Program-made: the position numbers and the translations under genes
DNA from: Bradyrhizobium monzae
GTDB lineage: Bacteria; Pseudomonadota; Alphaproteobacteria; Rhizobiales; Xanthobacteraceae
NCBI RefSeq assembly: GCF_021458635.1
Contig: NZ_JAIRDQ010000012.1
Span: 186,001-250,000 of the forward strand
Direction: 5' to 3'
DNA length: 64,000 bases
Shown: one piece after another, positions 8,889 to 20,838 of the stretch
Layout: every line of letters starts with the position of its first letter
Numbering within the stretch: position 1 is the first letter of the stretch
Notes under the pieces: generated by a model
What the model saw: the letters and a program-made list of their open reading frames with translations, nothing else
What the model was told of the DNA's origin: nothing
The model's database searches: none

Positions 8889-10002
8889 TGGAACTCCGAG
8901 GATGTCCGCCGCGACCGAATTCTTTGCGGCGGCTCCTTTGCTCTTTCATCCAGCAATCTGCATGCCGCTTCGCGGACTGCGGAGCGCGGCCGGCTTGTTC
9001 ATGAGGAACTCGCATAGTATCCAGCCCAGCGTGCGGCTGACCACATTGTATCGTCGTGTTTCTGACGTTCGAGTCATTAAGCGGACAAGCAGGACGCACG
9101 AGGTGGGAGCTGACAACGATGCTATCACCTCTTGTGTTGAAGATAGTGTTTGGCGATCCCGCGAGAGACTGATGCATAATCGGTACCATCCAATTTGTCG
9201 AACTTCCGATCTGCGCAGATGGAGGTCGGCTCATCGGCACTCTGAAGGCATATGATCACTTGGGTAGAAATTTAGTGATCTCTTCGACATTTAAAAGACG
9301 CGAGCTATCGTCAGTACATGAGATCACGATCTAGTCCTGTCCGCATCGGCGAACGGTCAACTGTGTCCCGCTATGCGGACCATTCTCTCATCGAACACGA
9401 GTATATAGGACAACCAGGGCTATCGCACCATTGCGCATCAGCGCCCCGCAATCACGTATCGAGACTGCGACATTGCGTTCCTGGAGGAGGGAGACTCGCC
9501 GGCTAGGGTCATCTGTACTGATGCGGACAGCGGCTTGATCATTGGCAGTCCATCAATCGCGCCGACCCGCAAGGAGAGTCATAGAAGTGTCAACCCGGAT
9601 GAGATCATCCGTCTAATTGGCGGCACTACCGCCTGGCTTCGATAGCCACCGAGATGGGGGCGCGTGATCTGACGAGGCGGAATCCTCACATCTGACGGGT
9701 TGCGACGCCGCCGGAGGCTATGGACAACGATTGCCGCGTCCTTAAATGGCGGCGACGTTTGAACAGATTCGAAAGAACCCATCGGTTGACCTTCGACAGC
9801 ATCGTCAGGCCGCTCGGCAGTTCCCTAGAGCCGGACTTCAAGTCCTTCAGCATGCTTCGAGCTGAAACCAACCACTTCAGGTGACACGTGCAGCAAGCGC
9901 CTTGTGCACGACTTCCTACCCGCGATGCGTTGAACAGTCACCGGTCTTGGCGCGAAAACGACATTGAGATCGAAAAAAAGCTGGTACGCCCGCCGCATCA
10001 GC
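8889..10002. other. About 1.1 kb with no recognisable gene
   Basis: Short frames only, on both strands, without domains or good ribosome sites. A sigma-54-like sequence lies at its right edge, ahead of the S9 peptidase gene, and is listed separately. Confidence 0.5.
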
Positions 10003-10018
10003 TGGCATGGCCCCTGCA
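10003..10018 (+). promoter_or_regulatory. Weak sigma-54-like -24/-12 element before the S9 peptidase
   Basis: TGGCATG-N4-CTGCA keeps the required GG-N10-GC spacing and differs from the TGGCACG-N4-TTGCW consensus at two positions. It would start transcription about 70 bases before the gene. No TGT-N10-ACA NifA site was found upstream, so it may be chance. Confidence 0.25.
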
Positions 10019-10100
10019 TATTAGCGGCGGCTAAGCAGCGCCGGGACGTTGGTCTGGTCGTTGCGGTTGGCACAAGCTTGTCTTGCTTTCGTGAGGTGAT

Positions 10101-12392
<2,292 letters not shown>

Positions 12393-12884
12393 GGGGATGA
12401 TGGCGCAAACATCCTTGATCATTTGGTCGCAGGCGCCGTTGCGCGATTGCTCTCCGAAACTCAGGCCGGGCAGCATTTCGAGCGAAGAGCCATTTATAAA
12501 CGAATGGTCTTCTTGAGAAGCTCGTCGCGAGCCTGAGGCAGCAGTCTCAGCTTGCAGCCTGCGGGAGCTCGTGCGCATCTTCGATGCGACCGCGTCCGCC
12601 TGTCAGATAGCGAATTCCGCAGACGAGACACGCAGCGTGCCGCGGCTCACACGAGGTCGGAGGTTGCCGTGCCGTCGCAGCGGTTGCGCAGTTCAGGGGG
12701 CAAACCAGGCAAAGCTCTCACAACGGCCGACCTCCTCATCAGAGCGGGTTCGTACAGATTGTGTGTCTCAGAAACCTGCGGATGCCGCATCACCTTTGAT
12801 GCTGTTCGAGAGAGTGGCTGCCGTTCGCACAACCGGACGGCATGGATATCCAAAGCGCGCAAGACCCACCTGCAGTCCGAAAAA
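12393..12884. other. Intergenic region between S9 gene and recombinase remnant
   Basis: Open frames run through this stretch but show no domain. Part of it may be the eroded N-terminal half of the recombinase that follows. Confidence 0.4.
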
Positions 12885-13738
12885 GCCCTACGTCATGCTG
12901 AGGAGCAGCAGGTTGAGAGGCTTCGCTATCAAGCAGCCCTCGCCGAGCGCCAGTTCAATCGCGCCGATCCCGACAACCGGCTGGTGGCTGGCGAACTGGA
13001 GCGGCGGTGGGAAGCCGCTCTGTTGGAGCTGCGCCGAGCCGAGGAAGCATCGGCCCAGCGAAAGATGCCCCAGGCCAATGAACCCCTGGGCGTTCCTCAT
13101 GATGTGCGTGCCAACGTGATCGCCCTCGGAAATCGCCTTCCGGCGCTGTGGGACAATCAGGCGACCCGCAGGGATCATCGTAAGGCGCTCTTGCGCTGTC
13201 TGATCGAAAAGGTCGTGATGCGTCGTTGCGCCCGCGACAAGGCCGAGGTGCGCATCGTGTGGCGCGGTGGCGCAACTACTCCAGCTTCTGCTCACTACCA
13301 GTTAATGCCGTGGCTGCCTTGCCGCGGCACCAAGAAATGGTGGAGCGCATATGCACGCTGACTCGTGAGGGCATGCATGACGATGAGATCGCGCGCATTC
13401 TGACGCAGGAAGGACATCACTCGCCATAGGAGGCGGATAAAGTCCTGCCGATCACCGTCCAGCGCATTCGTCTTAAACGCCGCCTCAAGATACAACATCG
13501 GCAAACACGATGGCCGGCGGTCGCAGACCATTTGACAGTAACCCAATTGGCAACCCGCCTCGAGATTCCCACCAAGTGGATCTATGTCCAGCTCAAGCGA
13601 GGGAGCATCCTGACCATCCGAGAGCTGTCAGGCCGCTTTCTCTTCCCCGACAACGAAACCGCTTTGCACGCCATCCGCAGCTTGAGACATCACAGTGTCG
13701 CGAAGATCGATCTGAGGGAGGATCACCACGAAAAGTAG
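12885..13738 (+). pseudogene. C-terminal remnant of a large serine recombinase
   Basis: The frame carries a coiled-coil stretch (ERLRYQAALAERQFNRADPD, then NRLVAGELERRW) and then VIALGNRLPALWD, RRDHRKALLRCLIEKVVM and VRIVWRGG. These are characteristic of the region after the zinc ribbon in large serine site-specific recombinases. It then shifts frame near 13345, meets a TAG at 13427-13429, and continues as a helix-turn-helix-like segment (VTQLATRLEIPTKWIYVQLK). The N-terminal catalytic serine domain is missing. It is a dead mobile-element or phage-type recombinase. Confidence 0.77.
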
Positions 13739-13743
13739 GGGCA

Positions 13744-14045
13744 TCAACAAAGGCCCTCGAGCATATAAGCCATCTGCGCGGTCGAGATCGACACCGCACC
13801 AGCCGACGCTGAGGGCCAGATGAACTTGCCGCGGTCCAGGCGTTTGGCGTACAGCGACATGCCCAACCCATCGTGCTAGAGGATCTTGACCAGATCGCTG
13901 CGACGACCCCGGAAGATATAGAGATCGCCGGCATGAGGATCGCGCTTCAAACTCTCCTGAACCGTAAGAGCTAGGCTTCGCATCCCGCGGCATGTCGGGT
14001 GGCCAGTCGCGATCCAGACCCGGACGCCGCTCGGGATCGGGATTA
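13744..14045 (-). pseudogene. IS66-family tnpB (Orf2) remnant
   Basis: Read on the minus strand, the frame gives VRVWIATGHPTCRGM, ALTVQESLKRDPHAGDLYIF, RGRRSDLVKIL, stop, HDGLGMSLYAKRLDRGKFIW. This is the conserved IS66 Orf2 accessory protein with an in-frame TAG (13876-13878) where the family has Trp. It follows tnpA closely, as in intact IS66 elements. The tnpC transposase is absent. Confidence 0.77.
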
Positions 14046-14440
14046 TCGCCGCCTCAGAAGCTCAAGGACCCGCTGCAATGCCTCGGTGTCCACGTTCGGT
14101 CAACGCGCACGCGACAGCCGCCAAGTTCGATGTCGATTATTCCGGCCCTCACGCGCTGCGCAGGAGGCGAAGATGACGGCTGCGGTGCACACGTCGACGC
14201 CGAAGCCCGCGTGGATGTGATCTCGACGGGAACAAGAGCCGGCACAGCCTCGCCGCCTAGGCGGCCCTGGCGCGCCTGCCGACGCCAGGTGAACAGGCTC
14301 TGAGCCATTCCATGCCGGCGCGTAACGCCGCACACAGTCTCGCCAGCTTGCAAGGTCTCCTCAACCAGACGAACCTTCTCGTCGTAACTCCACCGGCGCC
14401 GGCGCTCGGCACCCAGCACCCTGAGCTGCATTCGCCACAT
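14042..14440 (-). pseudogene. IS66-family tnpA (Orf1) remnant
   Basis: The N-terminal part carries RRRWSYDEKVRLVEETLQAG, then a helix-turn-helix-like segment (VCGVTRRHGMAQSLFTWRRQ), as in IS66 Orf1/TnpA. The last 15-20 codons (VDTEALQRVLELL) lie in another frame, so a one-base change near 14093 has broken the end. It overlaps the start of tnpB. Confidence 0.75.
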
Positions 14441-14541
14441 GACCTTAAGGCTAGACTTAAGGTCACATCCTCAGAAACGCCGCCGAACTCCACAAGACGG
14501 CCGCCGCCGGAGGGAGACGCATGAAAGGACGTGAAGCTTAC

Positions 14542-15149
14542 GTAGTGTCAGATTGTAGCCTCGGTGGAAGCGCGATCGAGGCGGCGCTACGCAGACTTAG
14601 AGAAAAGTCGCGCATCAAGTTCGTCCGATGGCTTGGCCGATCCTGGAGTCTCCAGAATTAACTCTTCGCTAGAGCGCGCAGTGGCTCGTCCGTTCTTGAA
14701 ATTGCTTGAAACGGCCTAGCTTTCAACTCATGAGAGAATATCGAGATATGCGAGCGCTCAAATGCGCGACGACGCCGCATCTGCTCGGGCCGAGGCAGGA
14801 TTATCGTGTCGTGGACGAGACGGCAGGGCAGCCGGCTCGCCGCCTCCCAGGGCCAGGCATCGTTCAGCACAAGCCGAATGCTTGTCCGGAACCCGGTGGC
14901 CTGGGATCGTATCGGTATGCAGATCATCACGCGAACCGGTTTCCCGCCCAACCTGACCACCTGCTTTCACGGGCGAGCACGTTCTCGTCTGTTCTCGGTA
15001 TCGTGGGGGCGGGGGCTTCCTGTGTTTCAGCCTTGGTCAGACATTTTGAGGCAGATGCTGTGTGCCAGCGGGGGCCGTCCTCCTGTTCTCACCGCTCCGA
15101 TGTCAGTGGACACAACGAGACACTCGCTAAGCGCCTGGCTGCCTAGAAG
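14542..15149. other. Intergenic region, nothing recognised
   Basis: About 600 bases between the IS66 remnant and the M16 operon hold only overlapping frames without domains. No clear terminator for the M16 operon was seen. Confidence 0.45.
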
Positions 15150-16586
15150 TCAATCGGAGTTCGCCGGTGCTATCGATGTGGCGTCTAGCTTCTCGGCTGG
15201 CGGCGATGTGGGCATCGATGGCGCGGTGGTCGACTGGGCTGGGTCCATTGGCGAGCGGCCTACGATAACGGTGAGCAGGCCCCGGCCCCACAGCCGCTGC
15301 GCGATCCTCTTGGCGTCCTCCAACGTCACCGCGTCGACTACGGCGTTGTGCTTTTCGAAATAGTCGATCGGCAGCTTATCAAGCTGATGCTGCAGCAGCG
15401 ATCGCGCAAGCTTTGATGATGTGTTGAGGGCGAGCATTTGCGAGCCCTTCAGGTATGACTTTACATCATCGAGTTCCTGTTGGGTAGGGCCTTCCTCGGC
15501 GATGTGCCGGATTTGCGTCTCGATCAGTTCGACCGTCTCGCCGGCGCGATCGGCGCAGGTGCCGCTACTGCCGACAAACATGGCCGAATGATCCATCCAG
15601 ACGAGGTGCTCACGGACGAAATAGGCAAGGCCGCGCTTCTCACGGACTTCGCGGAATAATCGCGACGTCAGACCGGCGCCGCCGAGGATTTGGTTGACGA
15701 CGCAGGCCGCCATGAAATCGGGCTCGCTGCGGCGAACGCCGGGACCGCCGAAAGTCACAACTGTCTGCGGCACATCGAACGGGATGAAGACGCGCTGCGG
15801 CGGCTTTGCTGCGACCACTTCGGAGACCGGCGTCGATTCCGCCTTGGCCGGCAGGCCGCCAAAGGCCTTGTCGAGCAGTGTACAGAGAACCTCCGGATCG
15901 ACGTCGCCGACCACCGCGATCTTGAGCGTGTCTTTTGCGATCACGCGTCGGACATAGTCCCTGAGATCCGCGACCTCTATCTTCGGCACGCTTTCGATCG
16001 AGCCCAGGGCTGGGCGAGCATAAGGATGATCGTTGAAGGCGACTTCGAGGAACTTGCGATTGGCGAGCGAGGAAGGGTCAGTCGAGTCGTGCCGAAGGCG
16101 CGCAAGCTCGCTGGCACGGATCCGTTCGACATCGGCCGGGTCGAAACGCGGCGAGGTTAGTGCCATCCGTAAAAGGTCGAAGGCCTCGTCCCCATTGTCG
16201 TTGAGTGTGCGCAGGGCACCACAGAAGTGATCGTGGGTCGAGCGAAAGCTCAGCTCTATGGCACGACGGTCGAGCCTCTCATGAAAGGTCTTGAAGTCGA
16301 GATCGCCGGAACCTTCCTTGAGCAGGCAAGCAACCATGTGGCCGACGCCGGGTTTGTCGGCGGGGTCTTGGGTCGCCCCGCCGGCGAACGCGAATTCCAT
16401 AGCGATCAACGGGACAGTGGAATCCCGCACGAACCAGGCTTCTATACCGCAAGGCGAGGTCAGGCGCTTGATCTTGGTCGCGGCAAGCGTTCTGGCGGTG
16501 GCAAGCGGAGCGGCCGAGGCGATCATCGTGATTGAGAGCGATGCTCCGCCGAGGAGAACCCCACGTCGTGTGCAAGAATAGGTCAC
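15150..16586 (-). CDS. M16 family peptidase-like subunit, probably non-catalytic, Tat-exported
   Basis: This is the second gene of an M16 pair. I chose the GTG at 16586, which overlaps the upstream stop codon (GTGA) and has GAGGAG 8 bases before it, giving 478 residues. The N-terminus (TCTRRGVLLGGASLSIT-like) is a twin-arginine signal. The M16 fold is evident, but the zinc motif HxxEH is replaced by HMVAC, so the metal site is lost. The C-terminal domain keeps GGAGLTSRLFREVREKRGLA followed by Tyr, the Arg/Tyr-pair region typical of the partner subunit in heterodimeric M16B peptidases. It is therefore likely a structural or substrate-binding partner of the gene upstream, with which it is translationally coupled. 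Confidence 0.93.
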   Translation of the reverse strand: MTYSCTRRGVLLGGASLSITMIASAAPLATARTLAATKIKRLTSPCGIEAWFVRDSTVPLIAMEFAFAGGATQDPADKPGVGHMVACLLKEGSGDLDFKTFHERLDRRAIELSFRSTHDHFCGALRTLNDNGDEAFDLLRMALTSPRFDPADVERIRASELARLRHDSTDPSSLANRKFLEVAFNDHPYARPALGSIESVPKIEVADLRDYVRRVIAKDTLKIAVVGDVDPEVLCTLLDKAFGGLPAKAESTPVSEVVAAKPPQRVFIPFDVPQTVVTFGGPGVRRSEPDFMAACVVNQILGGAGLTSRLFREVREKRGLAYFVREHLVWMDHSAMFVGSSGTCADRAGETVELIETQIRHIAEEGPTQQELDDVKSYLKGSQMLALNTSSKLARSLLQHQLDKLPIDYFEKHNAVVDAVTLEDAKRIAQRLWGRGLLTVIVGRSPMDPAQSTTAPSMPTSPPAEKLDATSIAPANSD

Positions 16587-18034
16587 TGCAGCTTCTCCTC
16601 GTGTTTTGGCGCTAACTCTTTGGTGAGATAGCCGGTCACCGAGCGTTTCTTGTCGAGCCACTTCCGCGCGGCCTCGCGCACCTGCTGGGCACCGACGGCG
16701 CGGATTCCATCCGGCCAACCCCGAATATCATCGATGCATAATCCCGTTGTCAGGCCGCGGCCATACCAGCGCGCGACCATTTCCTGATCGTCCTGAGCGT
16801 AAATTGCCTGCGCGATCAGCCGCGTCTTGACCCGCTCGAGATCTTCCGTGCTCGGCGGATTATGCGCAATGTCGGCGATCACATCGTCGATGGCGTGCTG
16901 GATGTGGTCGAACTTGACGCCAGATTTTGGTATGGCAGAAATCCGAAATGGCGAGGGATCGAACGCGGCAGAGTGGTAGCTCGCCCTGACAGCAACCGCG
17001 AGCTGCTTGTCGATTACCAGCGAGCGATACAGATATGAGTTGACGCCGCCGCCCATCAACTGCTCGAGCACGTCAAGCACCGGACTCTCGCCGGCGGCCG
17101 CGGTGCGAGCCGACGGCACGAGATAATAGCGGTGCAACGCTGGCTGCTCGACGCGGGGATCGGCCAGCGTCACTGTGCGCGGCGCCGCCGGCGTCGGCTC
17201 CTGCGGTCGCTGGCGTTCCGCGGGGATCGATGGTCGCTGTGGGATGCCGCCAAACTTCTCCTCCACCATGGGGCGGATTTCTTTGGGGTCCACGTCCCCA
17301 GCGATGATCAGGATCGCGTTGTTCGGTGCATAGAAGCGCTTGTAGAAGGCAAGCGCGTCCTCGCGGTCGAGCTTTTCGATCTCATGCCGCCACCCGATAA
17401 TAGGCCGACCATAGGGGTGGTTGAGGTAAAGCGCCGCCATCATGAGCTCGTCGAGCTGCGCATCCGGCTTATTGGCGACGCCCCTATTGAATTCCTCCAG
17501 CACGACATCGCGCTCAGACAGCACGTTCTCATCTTTGAGAATAAGACCGGTCATGCGGTCGGCTTCAAATTCCATCATCTTGCCAAGCTGCTCGCGTGGC
17601 ACGTGCTGGAAATAGCTGGTGTAGTCGACCCCAGTGAAGGCGTTCTGCTTGCCGCCGACGCGCAGCACGGTCTGGGAGAACTCATTCGTCGGATGTTTGG
17701 ACGTACCCTTGAACATCAAGTGTTCGAAGAAATGCGCAAGCCCCGATTTGCCGGGCGGCTCGTCGGCTGAGCCGACCCTATACCAGATCATCTGAGTGAC
17801 AATGGGCGTGCGACGATCCGCAATCACCACTACCTGCAGGCCGTTCTGAAGCGTGAAGTTGGCTGGCCGATCTGACTTGACCGAGTCCTCGGCAAATGTG
17901 ATCCCCTCTTCAGGAAAGTATAGGTCAGTGCTACCATCTGTTTTGTGCTCGATTGCCGGCGTGGTGCGCATCGTCGAATCCAAGGCACCAGTGGTGCTGC
18001 CCGCCTTGGCGGTGACCGAACTCCGGTTCTTCAT
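16583..18034 (-). CDS. M16 family zinc metallopeptidase (catalytic subunit)
   Basis: This is a pitrilysin/processing-peptidase type protease. The ATG at 18034 is preceded by AAGG 7 bases upstream; an in-frame GTG at 18064 is possible. From 18034 the protein has 483 residues. It carries the inverted zinc motif HFFEH (His101, Glu104, His105) and the downstream acidic helix (ERDVVLEEFNRG) that supplies the third ligand. The C-terminal half has the usual MGGGVNSYLYRSLV motif. No signal peptide is obvious, unlike its partner. It overlaps the next gene by four bases. A NifA site and a sigma-54 promoter lie upstream, so expression is expected in low-oxygen, nitrogen-fixing cells. Confidence 0.95.
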   Translation of the reverse strand: MKNRSSVTAKAGSTTGALDSTMRTTPAIEHKTDGSTDLYFPEEGITFAEDSVKSDRPANFTLQNGLQVVVIADRRTPIVTQMIWYRVGSADEPPGKSGLAHFFEHLMFKGTSKHPTNEFSQTVLRVGGKQNAFTGVDYTSYFQHVPREQLGKMMEFEADRMTGLILKDENVLSERDVVLEEFNRGVANKPDAQLDELMMAALYLNHPYGRPIIGWRHEIEKLDREDALAFYKRFYAPNNAILIIAGDVDPKEIRPMVEEKFGGIPQRPSIPAERQRPQEPTPAAPRTVTLADPRVEQPALHRYYLVPSARTAAAGESPVLDVLEQLMGGGVNSYLYRSLVIDKQLAVAVRASYHSAAFDPSPFRISAIPKSGVKFDHIQHAIDDVIADIAHNPPSTEDLERVKTRLIAQAIYAQDDQEMVARWYGRGLTTGLCIDDIRGWPDGIRAVGAQQVREAARKWLDKKRSVTGYLTKELAPKHEEKLQ

Positions 18035-18123
18035 GGCATCGCCTTTTGTTCCATGCTGATCCACGTTTTGTGGCGGGCAAATCCGACAAAGCGGTCAGCC
18101 GCACACCGTGTGGCATGTAGCGC

Positions 18124-18139
18124 AGCAAAGACCGGGCCA
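18124..18139 (-). promoter_or_regulatory. Sigma-54 (-24/-12) promoter of the M16 operon
   Basis: On the minus strand the sequence is TGGCCCGGTCTTTGCT. The consensus is TGGCACG-N4-TTGCW; only one position differs, and the GG-N10-GC spacing is exact. Transcription would begin about 50-80 bases before the first M16 gene. A NifA-type site lies about 100 bases further upstream. Confidence 0.77.
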
Positions 18140-18233
18140 ATTGCCCGGTGGCCTGCGCACGGCCGCGTGGCACGCCAAGTGGACGCAAAAAAGAGCCGGC
18201 GCGTGTGTCGGGCCAACGGTCAACAGTCGGCCA

Positions 18234-18249
18234 TGTCATGAACACGACA
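18234..18249 (-). promoter_or_regulatory. NifA upstream activator sequence
   Basis: TGT-N10-ACA (TGTCATGAACACGACA) is an exact match to the NifA binding consensus. It lies about 95 bases upstream of the -24/-12 element, within the distance usual for NifA sites. The motif is short, but the combination with the promoter is persuasive. Confidence 0.75.
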
Positions 18250-18372
18250 TTGCGTATGACCGCGCACAAGCTGGCGCCAACTGGCAGAATGGAAACTTAC
18301 AGAGAAGCGTAGATTGAGCGGCGATGTGACGCCGGCTCATTTTGCGCCAGGCTCGCTATTACACATCTCGCT

Positions 18373-18678
18373 CTACACCGTGAGCGGCCTGGCAATATTT
18401 CTCATGGTCGCGAGGCGGGAGTCGGCGAGCAGCTCCTTGGAGTACGCTGCGCCGAAGTAGTCCAGGACGAAGGCGCCAGAATTGCGTATATTAGTCGCGC
18501 GGATTAGGTTATCGACAATTGAGCCGAGTTGGCCGATGCAGTCGCGATAGCGCGCGCTGATAACGTTAACCGCGTTCATTGAGTGAACCGCCTCGTCGGC
18601 AATTACCTCCCGCAACCAATGATGAAAGGTGTTGTTCCCAAGGGCGTCATAAAATGCCCTTTTCTGCTGCATAGGCAC
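18373..18678 (-). CDS. Fragment, possibly of a diiron (ferritin-like) enzyme
   Basis: The 101-codon frame is largely helical and contains WLREVIADEAVHSMNA. The DExxH pattern resembles the metal-binding helix of AurF-like diiron N-oxygenases or other ferritin-like enzymes. Only one such helix is present, so if the homology is real this is a C-terminal fragment. It lies back to back with the EamA transporter remnant and may belong to the same decayed cluster. Family assignment is tentative. Confidence 0.3.
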   Translation of the reverse strand: MPMQQKRAFYDALGNNTFHHWLREVIADEAVHSMNAVNVISARYRDCIGQLGSIVDNLIRATNIRNSGAFVLDYFGAAYSKELLADSRLATMRNIARPLTV

Positions 18679-19361
18679 GGCCTGGTCTTTGTCGCGCTCA
18701 ATGTCGTGACAGCGATAAGCTGGATCGGCCTTTTTATCGGACTGAATACTGAACCTGCGATCGTCGTCGCCTTCATGGTCGCGTTAGGATCGACCGCAAC
18801 AGTGTGGTTAAACGCACTGATCAGGCGCCATGGCGCCCCTCCAGCATCCGATATCATCGTGAGCGTTACGATCGCGACGATCGGGAGTTACATGATTTGG
18901 ATCTCGGCCAGCGGCAACGCGGGCGTGGGGTGGGGCCTCGATCGTCCTTTGGCGTCGTCTTGGCCATCGTGGCCGGCCTATCGCTGGCCGTTACGAATAT
19001 GCTTGTCAAACTGCTGTTCGACCGCGGGTTTTCTGCCCGACAAGTGCTGGCGCATCGTTTTTATGGAACGATTCTCGTGCTGCTGGGACTGGTTGACCAT
19101 TCATCCATCGTGCCTGAGATCTCACAGCATTGGTTTGCGATCGCAACGATTGGGCTGTCGACGATCATTGTTCCATTTGCTCTTGATCTAGGAGGGCATT
19201 CGCCGCGTAGAACCCTTCACCGTCAACATGGTCCTGTCCACGGCCCCCATCACCACCTTCTATTTCAGTACTTCGATTCTCGCATCGTGCCTTCGTCACA
19301 TACATTCGTTGGAAATATTCTCATTGCGGCTGTCGCTGTCGGCAACATCTACTTGCAGTAA
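18670..19361 (+). pseudogene. EamA/DMT-type transporter, frameshifted
   Basis: Successive hydrophobic segments of a DMT permease lie in alternating frames: GLVFVALNVVTAISWIGLFI and SDIIVSVTIATIGSYMIWIS in one, then VVLAIVAGLSLAVTNMLVKL and FSARQVLAHRFYGTILVLL in the next. A VNMVLSTAPITTFYF piece lies out of frame, and the end (NILIAAVAVGNIYLQ) is back in the second. At least three frame changes mean it is dead. It ends 11 bases before the ATP-grasp remnant, so the two were probably co-transcribed. Confidence 0.67.
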
Positions 19362-19372
19362 TGGAGATCCGC

Positions 19373-20653
19373 ATGAACGAACGGAAGTGTGCAATCGTCG
19401 ACGCGTACTCTGCCGGCCGATACCTACCGGAAGAATTCAAGCGTTATGGAATTGGAACGGTGCATGTGATGTCGGCTGCACAGATTCCGCCGATATTCCA
19501 ATCGCATTTCAATGCAGATCTGTATGATGAAGTCATTCGCCCCAGCGAGCGCATGGGGTACGACGACATCGTTGAATATCACCTTCAGGCTCTCCGCGGC
19601 AGGAAATTGGAGTCGTTATCGCGGGTTGCGAGACCGAAGTTGAGCTCGCGGATTCATTGTCGGAGCGGCTTGGCTTACCTTCAAATGGGACCGCGCTGTC
19701 GGCCGCTCGGCGTGACAAAGCACGCTTGTCTGAAGCGTTGGCCTCAGCAGGTGTGCGATCGATCAGACAAGTCGTGTCGGACGATGCGGAAGAGGTCGCA
19801 AGCTGGAAAGATCAGGCAGGTTTCGACGAAATTGTGATTAAGCCAATGAACAGTACGGGTACCGAGGATGTGTTCTTTTGCTCGACAAATGCTGATATTC
19901 AGCGGGCTCTAAGCGCAATTGTCGGGAAGATGAACCGTGTCGGATCCTTGAATCGGTTCGCGCTTGGACAGGAGAAAATCAACGGCCAGCATTACACCGT
20001 AAATGCCGTCTCGATCGACGGGGAAGCGTTTGTCACGGAGGCCTCGACCTATGACACCGTTCCTATTGAGCAGGCCGGTCTGCTGACTTGAGAGGTTGTT
20101 GGGTGGCACAGAACTAATCGTTCAGGAGCTATCCGACTACTTGGTGCGTGCGTTGCGGGCGCTTCAGATCGTCGACGGACCGGCTCATGCTGAGATCATC
20201 GTCGATAATCGGGGGGCGGTTCTGGTGGACTTCGGAGCGAGGCTTCAAGGGACCATGTCGGCAAAAGCGCGAAGCATGGCGTTGGGGCACAACCATATGA
20301 CGCTACGGCGTGGCGCTACGCAGATCCCAAGGGCTTTGATGAGTATATGAGGCTGCGCGGGTCCTACAAGCGGCAGTGCTCAGGCACTGTGCGTCTCGTT
20401 GATCTCCGATACGGGCGGTGTCGTTGCCGGTTATTCCGGACTCGAATCGATCCGCAAGCTTCCGAGCTTCGCGGATGCCATTGCATTCGTTCCGATTGGT
20501 CAAAAGCTGGTTCCGACGATCGACTTGGTGTCGACACCAGGCATCGTTTATCTCGTGAATAACGACTGGACTCAACTTGAGGATGACTATCGCAAGTTGC
20601 AGGCGATGCGGATGGACCAGGTGTTCGATTTAGTGACGCAGGATTTCGACTAG
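19373..20653 (+). pseudogene. ATP-grasp ligase-like gene, multiply broken
   Basis: The start (MNERKCAIVDAYSAGRYLPE) is intact. A one-base loss near 19600 shifts to a frame with GVVIAGCETEVELADSLSER, KARLSEALASAGV, IVIKPMNSTGTEDVFFC and GQEKINGQHYTVNAVSIDGE, which are the ATP-binding and substrate regions of amino-acid/peptide ligases of the ATP-grasp fold. After a TGA at 20089-20091 the pieces VDGPAHAEIIVDNRGAVLVD and TAWRYADPKGFDEYMR, and the tail GVVAGYSGLESIRKLPSFAD, appear in three further frames. Arrangement and length (about 425 codons) fit BacD-like L-amino acid ligases. Dead. Confidence 0.72.
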
Positions 20654-20838
20654 TGCCAATTGATGCCAGAGTGACTGGGGCGAATCCAGCCCACGCGGCC
20701 ATGATCGGCGTGAGCGACTTTGATGGTGTCATGCGAGGCAAGCACGACTTGAGCGAAGATCTCTCAGATGGAGACAAATTTATCAAGTTTTCTGAAGCGG
20801 TGGTGGCGTGGGATTGTTCGGACCTGGCGCGCATCAAA
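20653..20838 (+). pseudogene. N-terminal remnant of a glutamine synthetase-like ligase
   Basis: The frame contains AMIGVSDFDGVMRGKH, then DKFIKFSEAVVAWDCSD. This matches the N-terminal beta-grasp segment of glutamine synthetase family enzymes (compare 'VxxSDFDGVLRGKxxxxxKF'). The catalytic domain is absent downstream. It starts at the stop of the ATP-grasp remnant, suggesting an original operon of transporter, ATP-grasp ligase and GS-like ligase. Confidence 0.57.

Larger units (their letters stand above)
13744..14541 (-). mobile_element. IS66-family insertion sequence, partial
   Basis: tnpA and tnpB remnants lie in the usual order on the minus strand, without tnpC. The right boundary may be at 14541, where the minus strand begins GTAAGC, the typical start of IS66 terminal repeats. 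No matching left end was found, so the element is truncated on that side, near the recombinase remnant. Confidence 0.55.

Noticed and set aside
14706..15363. Plus-strand frames before the M16 genes
   Set aside because: No domain or ribosome site; part overlaps the M16 coding strand as a shadow.
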